Positions 12,901-24,266 of a DNA stretch of 64,000 bases are shown piece by piece. The notes under the pieces are model-generated. The model ran no database searches, was not told the DNA's origin, and worked only from the letters and a program-made list of their open reading frames with translations. The DNA comes from Colius striatus (taxonomy: Eukaryota > Chordata > Aves > Coliiformes > Coliidae). Position 1 is the stretch's first letter. Every line of letters begins with the position of its first letter. The DNA is taken from the NCBI RefSeq assembly GCF_028858725.1, contig NC_084767.1, positions 2,097,501 to 2,161,500 of the forward strand, written 5' to 3'. A program made the translations under genes and the position numbers.

Positions 12901-15900
12901 TTGCATGTAGTTTCCTCCAAAAGGCATCCCATTCATCTGTGGAGGAACAACTCTGTGCATGGTAGATGAGGATGCACAAAGGATTCACTTCAGAGCTGCA
13001 CTGCTGCACCAAGATTAAATGCTAGCATAGACATGAGGGTGCTGAACAGTGTTTTAAGCAAAGAACATTTTTTAAGAGCAGAATATGTCATTTGGGAAGC
13101 AATCAAGTTGCAAGGCTCTGTTTTATTAGACTGTGCTCACTGGGGAGTCTGGTTCCCCAGCTCTGGCTGAGAGGCAGACTGCTTTCCAAGCCAACACGAG
13201 CAGAGTGAGGTACTATGTGTGGGAGGAATCGTGGCAAACCTAGGCCTTTAATTTCAGTGTAATCCTAAGATATTATACCTGCTTTGTGCTCCCACACTGC
13301 AGGAATAAATAGCTACCTGCACTTGCATCACAGGCGTTTCTTTTTCTTCTTTTACATTTTCTATGAACGCTGCTCCTCGTTACAAAAGAATCTACCTCCA
13401 GTGTGTCTCATCCCTCACAGACAAATTGCTCAATGGAATCTCCTGTGAATGTCTCTGTAGATTAGAAAGTATTTGTTCATTTTTATGAAGGACAGCCTCT
13501 AGATATTTAGTGCAAACAGACCATCCCTCAGCCACCTGACACTCATGGCAAACAGACAAGTCTTTTGGTAAATGACAGTGCCCCTGTAGAGTGGAGAAAG
13601 CAATTGGTTACAGACCTTCAAGGGCAGAGAGTAAAGCTTTCCATTGCAGGGAGAACACGTTTGTGGCTGGGTACAGCCTCATTTCATTGCCTGCCAGCAG
13701 ACTTGACCATGCTTTAGGGGTCTGAGACTTGCTCCTGTTTTTAAACAAAATAGGTTCCTTCTCAGTTGCTGTGAATTTGTCAACCATTCCCTCCAAACTT
13801 TCACTGTCACTCATCCCACTGGCTCATGGGCTCTGAAGGTGATAGAGGCAACTTGCTTCCCTTCAGAAAGGCTGGCTTAATGCTGTGCACTACATTTGTA
13901 TAGATCATCACAGAAAAAATGAAGCCAGTTTTCTGTCCAGAGAATTTGAGAGGAGCTGTTGTCATTGTGTACTGTGATACTTGCATTAAAAGCTCCCCGG
14001 CTAAGGGAATGCCGTGGACACTTAGAAATGCAGTGCTCCTCACTCAAATCTGAAGCAAATACAAAAGGCAAAGAATGACCATGAGTAACTGGTCCTCTCT
14101 CCTCTGAAACACGTCCACCATGTGCACATACGTACAAGCACATAGATACAAGTAATGCTATATAGCTGTTTAGGAGCACTTGTATGGGCTCAGAGGTTTT
14201 CATATCTGAAAGGCAATTTCATTAAAAATAAATTATGTGAAGACATGATCTGTCATGGACCTACTAATGATTAGCTACAATATGTGTAAATAGGTGTGCT
14301 ATGTGTTGTTTATCTGTCTTTTATGTGTAATTAAGGAGGTTGTAGAAAGGTTTGATTCCAATTCACTCTGCCTATGGGTCTGCCTAATGTCTGCTGAGAT
14401 TCCTGCTTTGTGTCACTCTGCAATGGGGAGGCTAGTGCAGTTTGCTCTCATATATCAATATGCTCTTGTGTCAAGATAATAAAAGAACAAAAGTGGAAGT
14501 GTTTGTATAGCAAACAGGAAGATCTAAGTGAAGCTGTAAGGTCAGATAATCTGGGTTTAAACCATGAATCCTTCTTGCTTTACCAGAGTTTTACGTGGTA
14601 GCTACATAATTCCTGTTTTCTGGCACCAGAGATTACTTTGATTTTTCACACACAGTACGTATACATGTTCACACAAAGCTGCAAACCTCAGTGAAGGGAA
14701 TTTCAGGATACCAAGCATGAAATATTGTCCATGAGAGTGACCCCCTACTAGAAACTGCACCCATGAGATGTGGGAGACTGATCTAATTTAAACCATTTAA
14801 AAATCTGAGTTCATATTAAGATAGTTGGCTGGTATTCCACACACATGAGCAGTCAGAAAGGTGCCTTCAGAGCCAGTCCAGCCAATCTGTCCTGAGATAT
14901 GCTGAAAACCTTGCAGAGGCACCTGCTTTACTCCACAGACTGCTGAAGGAAACTTAATTAGTGATTTACACTAGGTAGTTAACACGTGGAGAGCTGAATT
15001 TAGATTATGTTGGGTTAATCCTGCTCATAGAGTCTTTCCAACACATGCTTACACTGAAACTCTGGCTTCCTAGTTGAGATGTCTGGATTGCTGACTGCAA
15101 ACTGTGGGCTGTGTGATACAGGACATCAGGTTGAGTAACAACTTGAACACTCACAGTGGTCTCTTCCTCCCTCAGATTTGAAGATAGGGCCAGGACTGCA
15201 GGATGCAGTTTGCGTGTTCCACTGGAAAAGTCAGAAGGGAGAGGGAAGCATGATCTGCAAAGGTGCTGTCTGAAGCTAAAGATGCTTTTCCAGAGAGGAG
15301 ACGTGTATATGGGGAGAACAATGGACCATTCAGGAGGGTTTCTCTGGGAGAGCACGTGGGTTGTTTTGGCTGCAAAAAGAATCTCCTTTGGAGAAGATAT
15401 TCTTTCCTTACTCTTGAGAGAGGGAGACAGCGTTATGTCAGAAAACAATGCCTCAGAAAGACCTTCTAGGGAGGTTTCTCTGTAGTCTCATTTGAAATGC
15501 TAGAAGCCCAAAGTTTTTGTGTTTCTGTTTTAATGATACATTCTTGCAAGGACTCAATCTGTCATCAGAGGGTGTATGAAATTCCCTCTGACAACTATGG
15601 GGGTTCCACCCATGGATCAGAAAGGAAAGGAAAAAAAAGAAGAAAGAAAGAATAGCTCCCTGTCTATCAGCAGCTCAGGCCCCACGGTTGCACTGTGCCA
15701 AAGGCTGCACAGCATGTAAGTTGCTGTGATCATTCCCATCAGAAAACAAAATTGTTAGCTAGGAACAACTCAAAAGATTTCGCATGGGTAGCGCTTGCAC
15801 GCACCCAAATTAGTAGCAGGTGTTCTAGCCTATTGTATGGTAGTTTTGCAGTGGAAAGAAAGTACTGCCAGGTCAGCGATAAAAGAGGTTCATGCCTCCT

Positions 15901-16349
15901 TCTCACCCTCCCTCGGCTCTCCAGCTCCCAATCCATGCAGATCCCTGGCTTGGCCATCCTGCGTGCTTTCTTGTCAGCAGCACCATCAGTAATGGTTTCC
16001 TCGGTCCGGGTATGAGTCGGGTTGTGCTCTGTGCCAGAATGCTTTGGAAGGAAATCATTCTGAGTCAGCCTAATGCCATAACAAGCTCTGCAACAGCTGC
16101 AGCAGTGATATGCTGGCAAGCTGTGTTGACCTTTTAAAATGAATAAAGAATGACTATTTCCACAGTACATATAACTCTTGTCCCAAGCCCTATCTGTGTG
16201 CCCAGACAGCACAGGCATGCTGCTGAATTTGCAAGGGAGCATTTTTTATTTTTGCTTCTTTTTTTATTGTCAAATTTTATCAAAGCCTATAAAATTATTT
16301 TACAAAGGTTAATCCTCTGAAGTTTAAAGACAAAATATCCTTTTCTAGA

Positions 16350-16482
16350 GGATGGAAAAAAAGGCTCTGAGAGGTTAAGGGATTTTGTAATGATCATACA
16401 GTGCACTTGTAACCGGCACAAGCATAAAATCTGGAACTTTCCAGTCTCTGTTCCCTGTTAATCCAAGCTCCATCCTTTAGAG
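16350..16482 (-). mobile_element. MIR-like SINE relic
   Basis: The plus strand has GGCTCTGAGAGGTTAAGGGA, then GATCATACAGTGCACTTGTA, then ATCTGGAAC and CAGTCTCTGTTCCCTGTTAA. This follows the reverse-complement MIR order (GAGAGGTTAAG, TCACACAGC, GGATTCGAAC). Confidence 0.6.
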
Positions 16483-18183
16483 AAACTTGTAATTGAAGGA
16501 ACAAGGTGTGAAAAAACAGTGATCTTCTGCAATCCAGAGATTCCCCAAGCCAGAGAATAGGAAACCCAGACCTTGTTCACTAGCCACTTAACTGTCTCCT
16601 CCACAGGTTTCCCTTTCGTCCAACATGTATTGCTGTCCTAGGAGCCAGGATGGTGGTGAAATGTTAGGAGATCTTCACAGCTGATAATCTGGCATTGTCC
16701 TTTGGAGAAGAAAGACTGTACTGCAAAACTCCAATTAAAAATAGGTTGTGTAATAGTTTAGTGGAGAATAACTGGTTTCACTGGTTACCTGTCAGCTCAG
16801 CTAGTGAGATTTCCAAGGTCCTCAGCACATCAGGGAGAATGCCCTAGTGTTTGGATCCATGGAGTACACAGGTTTTGTTGCCCTGCAGCAGTCCTTCAGG
16901 CTGGGATGCTCTACATCTTTCCACGTTTTTTATTTTTAAGTTTTGGGACCTTTGTTTCAAATGAAAACAATCAGAAGAAAAACCCTCCAAATACGAAGCT
17001 GACCTTCTCATCAGTGAGCTCTCCTTGATGAAAGCAACCTGAGAGCCCTCCTTTCTACACCACCAGCACTGGTTAGAAATCTGGAAACCCAGCTGCTCCT
17101 TTCTGCTAATGTCTGACCCAAAGAAAAGCACATATTTTTGTGACTCAATTACCCTTGATGAAAAAGGAGACAACCTCACTTAAGCTCACCAAATCGTGGC
17201 AATGAAGGTGGTGAGATACTCAGATTCTAGAGCTGTGTAGAGTTGTATGTATGGCCTAGGTATGCACTGAATTTTAGCCATTTCAGTGATGTGGTAGGAA
17301 AAATCCATCTGTTGACCCAAAGCACAAGAAACACCAAGCTTATGGGAGAGAAATATATTTCCATTGGCATGCTTTCATATTGCATCTATGTCAAAAAAAT
17401 ATGGATGAGCTTGTTACAGCTGCATTGTCAGGAATCTGGACTTGAAACTGCTATTTTCTTGTTGGAAAGAGGGTTAGTTTGACAAAGTTTTCACCTTCAG
17501 ATAGTTTTTTTAAATGTTCCAAAATATAAAAATGTTTTCTTCTAGTATTTTAGGAATTTGTTTTTTTCCTGATATTTTGAAACAAAAGAAAGTCACTTAA
17601 TGCCCACAAAAACAGTAATAGTTGAACATTCCTAAACTATTGGAGGCAAAACCTTTCACCTTGCCTGAACTATGTCTCCCACTTGCAGGAACTGTCATGT
17701 CAGACTTTCATTTCAATTCAGGATACAACTGTTTTTCCCCAAAACCATGACTATCTGCATGGATAAACATTTTTTCCCACCTGATGATAACGTCCACATA
17801 AGAACACAAAAGCGCTTTTTTTTCCATGAAGATGCACTAAAATCAAGGTGGTTGTCATTGAATCGTGAAAATAGGCTTGCTTGTTGAGGTTTCCATAGTT
17901 CTCTAGAAAAGCTCTTATTTTCTACCTCACTCTGTACAGGCAAACAGTGAACGCTGGAGACACTGTGGTCCGTACGGAGAGGAATGTTGAACCCAAGCCA
18001 GATGTTTGTAAACCTTAACTTTGAAATGTGGCACAATACCACAAGCTGTCAAGTTGTGTAAAAGCTTAAGCAAAGACAAAAACAGAACATAATATTTACC
18101 AGATGAGATTTCTCTGTAATCTTGTTGGAATTTTGGGAGTATCCAACTTTCATGGATTTTGAAATGAGCCCTGTATCATTTTT

Positions 18184-18202
18184 TTTATTATTATTATTAT
18201 TT
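18184..18202. repeat. (TTA)n microsatellite
   Basis: About six TTA units follow a T run. Confidence 0.85.
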
Positions 18203-18453
18203 GCTGTCTTTCTCTTATGAAGAGGGATAAGGGGAAAAAAAAAACCCAAACCAAACATGCTAATAAAAAGGAAACATTTTACATGGGCAAACAATGGGCT
18301 TAGATTGTCCTTGGGCGATTTCAGATGGGTATGTATTTCCTTGAAGACTAAATCCCATGGAAGATGCACATTTTTGGCATCATATTTAAAGACTTAGTGA
18401 AAAAAAATAAATCTATTTCTGGAACAATTTACTAAATTGGTAGTAAGTAGGAC

Positions 18454-18484
18454 AATGCCATGGTATTGACAATACCGTGGTATT
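18454..18484. repeat. Inverted repeat with one-base centre
   Basis: Two 15-base arms (AATGCCATGGTATTG and CAATACCGTGGTATT) flank a single A at 18469. Thirteen pairs are Watson-Crick and the other two are G-T pairs, so a transcript of the plus strand could fold with no mismatch outside the tight loop. No repeat family is recognised. Confidence 0.75.
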
Positions 18485-21400
18485 AACAACATTTTTCATA
18501 ATGCCTGAATTATTGCAGTAACATAAGTTAAAGCAGGGCAAAGCTAGCCAACATATTTTACATCTTTTGCCAAAAAAAATGTAATCCATCCGTATAAAAA
18601 GATGAGTAAAAGATTTCACTACTTGGATTAAAGATATACCACTCAATCCAGAAATGAAATACTAACTCAAGGAGTCTAAGGTGATTTTTTTTTTTGCTCT
18701 CTGCTGAGAAACTTCTTATCTTTGTTGGTTTCTTGTTTTTAACTTTTGCAGCCTCCCAATGTTTCCAAAGTGTTCTCTACAGCACCAAGCTGCTATCCCA
18801 TCAGATGTCTTCCCTCGCTAAGAAAAGACAGGCTAAAGGTCTGTCTGTAAGTGTGATCTCAGGACTTTTTACACTGCTTCCCTAGTCTGGGAGGAGTTGG
18901 GCTCTGGTGAATGAGAAGTTGCTGAGACCTCACCTGGGAGCAGGGAGCTGGGTATATGAGGACAGCATTCCCCACCCTAGAGAGACATTATTGTCTCTGA
19001 GCCTCAAATTAATAGTATCTGTCGGGGGAGCAACCAGTTTCTGCCATGTCTCAGCTGGCAGAAGACCAAGAAGAGATTCTGTCCAGCTGGCATAATTTAT
19101 TGCAGCCACTGGGCTGCTCAGTATCACCCCAGATGAGATTGGCAGGGATTGAGCGGCAGAATCTGGGATTTCTCCAGTGCTTTGACACACCTCCTTGGTA
19201 CTTAGGTTTGCTGTAAGGGAGATACACAGCATATATGTTGTGGTGTGGAAGAAAACATTTGTTGAAGGAGTGACTGAATTGACGCCAGCAGTTCTGTCTT
19301 TTTCAAAATATCCTCAAGGTCTAAAAATAGCAAATGCACAAATCTGCAAAGAATGATGGGCTATTTTGAGGGTTATGTTGGATCTGGTTCCCAGCATCAA
19401 GGAAATGAGAGGAGTGCATTCTGTTGAGTGTCTGCTAAAACATAACGGAGAACAGTGATTTGTATCACTTTACACTCACCAGAGTCGTAGAGGTTGTTGT
19501 TTGTGTTGCTTTGTTTTGCTGTTTGTGCTAACAGCAATTGAATTTAAGGACTTCATTTTCCATGAGGTCTCCATCCAGCTACTGAATCGGTGTGCACATC
19601 ATTTGCATACTCAAACAATAGAATGTGAATATACAAATAGTATTTGTGTGCACAAATCAAGTCATTAGCATGTTAGTTAATTTGCATTGCAAATTGCATG
19701 CCAGACTTTCAATATTTGGCTCTCATTAAGGCTACAAGATAGAGGAAAAGAAAGAAATACATAAATCTTGAGACTTTCTTTTTGGAACATTGTAAAACAC
19801 ATTTGTTGACACCTATCCAAGCTTGTTTAGTTGTATGGAAAAGAGAGTCTATGTGTATACATTCAAACTAATCTACTTCAGGCAGGTAGAGACCCAAGTC
19901 AGATGGCAAAGTTACTTATGAAGTAAATGCAGGAACAAATGAGTCTCCATCTTTTTATTCGAAGTACATGAGTTAGGTACCTGAAATAGAGCTATCTGAT
20001 ATGAAGACTTTTTTTGCTTACCACTGCATTGAACCAATATTAAACTACAGAAGGCTTGTCAACTCCCTCTCCCTGCCCCCATCTTTGAGAGTATCAGGAT
20101 GCTGTAATATCAACTAACAGCTAAGTAGTTTTTTTCAATACATGACTGTAGGCACAAAGATCTCCCTCATTCTGAGTAAACAGTAGCTTCCATTTTCCAC
20201 AGTAGTTGCTGGTTTGAGATTGTAATGAGAGTTCCCACACAGCAACCCCCCAAGTTCCAGGGTAAGATTTCAGCTGGAATAGCTTCCTCCTAATGAAGCA
20301 CGGTCCTTTATTTAAATGTTATTCACTTGATTCCTTTCCTAAAGACCTCAACTGGTGGGACTTCCACAAGCTAAATTCTTGCAGGACTGTAGCTTGTATT
20401 TTCGCCTGGAAAAATGAGTATTTGCTAAATGATGAGTAAGTCATATGTGATCAACAGGCAGCTTACTTCCCTTATTTTAAGTAAAAACAGCTCCTGGAAA
20501 CTCCCTAATTCTAGGAAAGAATTAGGATCATCTTTTCTGATCGTGCTCGGTGAACAGATTAGGACTTGTCAAATTGGATCAGGGTCACGTATCATCCACT
20601 TCAGTATCCAGAATCCCAGATATTTTCACGTGGAAATGAGGAATTCCTGCTGTCTGCAGATGCAGACTGTTTTCCACGAAGAACACCTGGGGATGTCAAA
20701 GTCCCTGGTAGGTAGAAATAGGCATAAAACTCAAACAAGAGGTTCAGCCATCCCCCCTGGAATCTGTGCATTTGTAAGCTACTTTGTTAGCACTTCTCAC
20801 CCACTCTTGCTGATGTATGGATGGAAGTATCTGTCTCATTGATGAGGAGCTAGAAATAAACATCCAAAATATCTCTGTTTTGGGCAAGCTGGTTTGTGTC
20901 ACTGCTGTAGATATGAAGGTAGAAGAGAAGTGTTTGAGATCAGTGAAGATTTGGCTGCGATTTGCCTTTGGATAAAGGTTTTCATTCACCTCAAGGTGAG
21001 CTAATACAGCTTGCACAGAAAGGATATATAGAAGGACACTGCAGATGGAGAGCGAGGTGGAAAGAGTGCTGTACTAATGCCTTTAAAATAACTTTCTACA
21101 AAGTAGGTTGTTAATTTAGACTTGTTTTCCTAGCTTCTATTTTTTAATAGAAGACTGAGAAGACACATGAGATTACCTATTAATTACCTATCAAAACTTG
21201 ACTTTAAAAAAAAAAGGGAAAAACAACAACCTGAAAACAGAAATAGAAGTCGTGAAGAAAAGGGGGGGAAATAGGAAATGTAATGCATTTATTCAGTGCT
21301 GGTATTAAGGGAAAACCAAGGTTAAAAAGAAGTAAAAAAAAAGAAGTATGTCTTTGCAAAGCTCTAATAGATATGCCAGATCCTCTCTTGCTTTCAGCAA

Positions 21401-22875
21401 TTGTGGTGCATATTGTTGGCAGTGGTTCAAAGAAATGAAGTGTTCGTTCCCTGGGAATTGTCTTTCATACAAAAAAAGTAATTAGGGGAATAAAAGAATA
21501 TGATGTATTAGAAAATGGGAGCCATAACAAACTACCAAGTAAGCTGCCATGGCTAATTCTTCTTAACATTCTTTTAACTGCTCTCAAACTTGTAACCACA
21601 TCCCAAACATTTCACATTTTCTATCTTGTTGAAAAATTCTATGTGGCCCATCTGATGAGGGCAGAGATGTCAAACATCCAAGTGCGTATTGTGTGTCCTA
21701 CTGACAAATATGTTCCCTTGGTGTAGGAAAAGGGCCAGAAGGTACAAAGGGAGAGAGAGTAATCTATTTATAACTTTTACAATGCCTTGTAAGAGGAGAT
21801 CTTGGGAACTCTTCTCCTGGGGTGGCTGATTGTGCTCTCTCTGATGTGGACTCTGCTAAGTATGGGTAGGAATCCTATTACTGACCACTACAAAGGACCG
21901 TGTGGTTTAGTTCAGAATATAAAATTCATATTATGAATGCTATATGGGGGTGGAGAGGGGGAGGGAAGTAATATTAGTCTTCTGAAGAAGAGGAGACTGT
22001 CATGAATAATGCATCAGTGGCTCTCCAGGAGTCACACAAATGGATCGGATTTAAGATTCCTTCCCCAGTGATAAGGTCATCCGTAGGGATGCTTTACATC
22101 GCTGCAGCCCTTCCCAGGTACAGGGAAACACTACGAAGCCCATGAAGGATTGCAAGTTCACACAACCTGAGAGGCTTGCAAGTGTTAATAAACCCAGGTC
22201 CAGAAGTGGGGAAAGGGCAGAAGCACAAAAAAAGCAGAGCTGACCACTAAGATGGCACAGATGGAGGCAGCGTGGCCCAGGTCTGACCCTTGGTTTGTGC
22301 TGGCTTTGGTTGGAGTGTTATTTGTTCAGCCCCAACAGTTTTACATGGCACTGTGCAGAGGAGAGCAAGGCTGGATGCTAATGGCAGTATGCCAACCGTT
22401 TTCAGCGTGGACCTGACATTTCATGGCAACACTTCCCACAGCCTGCTTTGTCTCTACACAGCCAAAGGCCTCCTGGGAAAGTTGAGGCACGTGGGCATGC
22501 TGGACACAGCCTTGGCTGTGACCCCAGGGAAGTGGCTGGGGAGGGCAGGTGGTGCTGCTGGGTCCACTCATCCTGAGCAATAAGGGCACTTGGGTGAAGC
22601 TGCCCATCGACCGTTGAGCCTGCTTTGGGCACACCTCCTAGTGATGTTACCGTGTCCATTCAGAATGGATAATGTAGAAATACCAGAGCCTGTGCACTGC
22701 TTCACTGCTATGTGGCTTCCACTGCTACCAGCACCTCAGAAGTCAATACTGGATACAGAAATGACAGCTCCCTGGGAGAAACGTGTAACCCCACAGCTCA
22801 GAGTCCCATCAGCTGCGTGCCAAGTCTGTGGCACTTGGATGCTGACATGATATTTCTGTGTGTTTTGGGTAGAGA

Positions 22876-22906
<31 letters not shown>
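22876..22906. repeat. (AT)n microsatellite
   Basis: About 31 bases of alternating A and T with one C interruption, the longest simple repeat in the window and probably length-polymorphic. Confidence 0.93.
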
Positions 22907-23838
22907 ATGGGTTTTTTTTTTAACTTGAATTAATGGCAGCAATAATGAAGTGAGAACACATCTTTAGGTTAAAAAAACATCCTTGATAGTATCTGCTAGC
23001 ACCATCTGCAACAGTTCATAATGTGAACAAAATAGAAGGATATCATCTTCAGACAAGATTATAACTTGCTTTCTCCTGTGGAGCAGAGTCTATAAGAAAC
23101 AAGATCATTTTACTAAGAATAAGGATTTGACCCTGGAGAGAATTGTAAGTAAACACCAGTAATATAACATGCTTTAGAAAAAGCAGTATTTTTCTGCCCC
23201 TTGATCTCACTCTGTCTTAAGCCAATTTTGGCAGGTACTGCTGTATTAAGTGGTCAGTACCCCGTAGTGGTCACACACTGTTTTACTGGAGGTCTGACAG
23301 CAACTACAGGAGAGATAAAATTAACCCTTTGGCGTCAATGGCTACAATGGATCTTATTGCCCACAACAGGGAAGGCATCAAGAATTTCTAGCTCTCAGCC
23401 TCATGGGGTTAATGGCAATCTGTTGCTGATTTCCCTGGACAATCAGAGTAGCAAACACTGGGCTTTTTAATGAGCCCCAGAGGACAGTGCTGGCACACAA
23501 GGCTGTGAAGATCTGGACAAACCAAGGAGAAGAAAAATGAAAACAAACATGGCCGTTTATTTTCCTAACTCACCAGTTGCAAACAAAAATTTCATTTAAT
23601 AAACCATGAAATGATTCACAGAGTTTCTGTATATTATTGTAAGAGCAGCTGGGTAATGTAAAAGTTACTTTCCCTCTTCTTTGTTATGTACTCCCATATC
23701 CAGTGCTCACGCAAGCCAAGCTGTATTTATTTATGTGTTAATATATTTATCATCTTACTCCTTACCGTGCTTTTCTGAAACAAGTTTAGTTGTGACTTAA
23801 GTCACCATCATACGTAGGGTATTCGACACAAAGCAAAA

Positions 23839-23945
23839 TCAGGGTGCCGCTGAGGTTGGAAGGGACATCTGGAGGTCCCTGGTCCAGCCTCCCTCTCCTC
23901 CTGCTCAAAGCAGAGCCAACTTGGACATGGCATTAGGTTGCTCAT
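23839..23945 (-). mobile_element. CR1 LINE fragment
   Basis: The segment contains GAGGTTGGAAGGGACATCTG, then GGTCCAGCCTCCCTCTCCTC and CTGCTCAAAGCAGAGCCAAC, ending near TTAGGTTGCTCA. This is a short antisense piece of the CR1 3' region lacking the terminal octamer repeats. Confidence 0.8.
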
Positions 23946-24130
23946 AATAAAGCATGAAGGAAAAGCTTTTTCTGGTCATAGTAACGGGGCAGATTTTCTG
24001 GTGAACTGGTGAGAGAAAACAGTTAGCTGAGCTTCAGTTTGCTTTTTTTCCCCCCCATATCTGAGACAAACTGGAATTTACATAAATGTTTTTCAATTAT
24101 CCTAAGGGAGAAAAATCAGCATGTATTTCC

Positions 24131-24266
24131 TATATCAGGAAATTATCCCTACTCAGGGGAGCACATAAAAAAGTGCTGAATTTGAGCATGTACTTGAGTC
24201 CCACAGTGGTAAACGAGCACATGCTTTGAGTTAATCTCCTACTGAAGTACTTTCCTGATTCAGGAT
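24131..24266. repeat. Palindromic interspersed repeat, second copy
   Basis: TCAGGAAA at 24135-24142 is inverted as TTTCCTGA at 24251-24258. Inside, GCATGT (24186-24191) is inverted as ACATGC (24219-24224). The right end CTTTCCTGATTCAGGA and the GAGCACATGCTTTGAG part resemble the copy at 36901-37032. Confidence 0.45.

Larger units (their letters stand above)
9921..23838. other. Intergenic desert, no gene recognised
   Basis: This stretch includes a slightly GC-richer part at 15000-16240 with long overlapping open frames on both strands (up to 167 codons) that match no family I know. It also holds the MIR-like relic at 16350, the inverted repeat at 18454, a POU-motif cluster at 19601-19695, and a GC-richer block at 22190-22660. 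No CpG island or promoter was seen. Confidence 0.75.

Noticed and set aside
15005..15448. A 147-codon open frame on the minus strand
   Set aside because: Overlaps 109- and 68-codon frames on the plus strand and resembles no known protein.
15739..16242. A 167-codon open frame on the minus strand
   Set aside because: No recognisable domain, overlapping open frames on the other strand, and no promoter or splice context. A MIR-like relic follows nearby. Likely chance in locally GC-richer sequence.
22290..22659. Overlapping open frames on both strands in a GC-rich block
   Set aside because: Mutually antisense frames of similar length are expected where GC is high; no domain was recognised and no retroviral or transposon motif was found.
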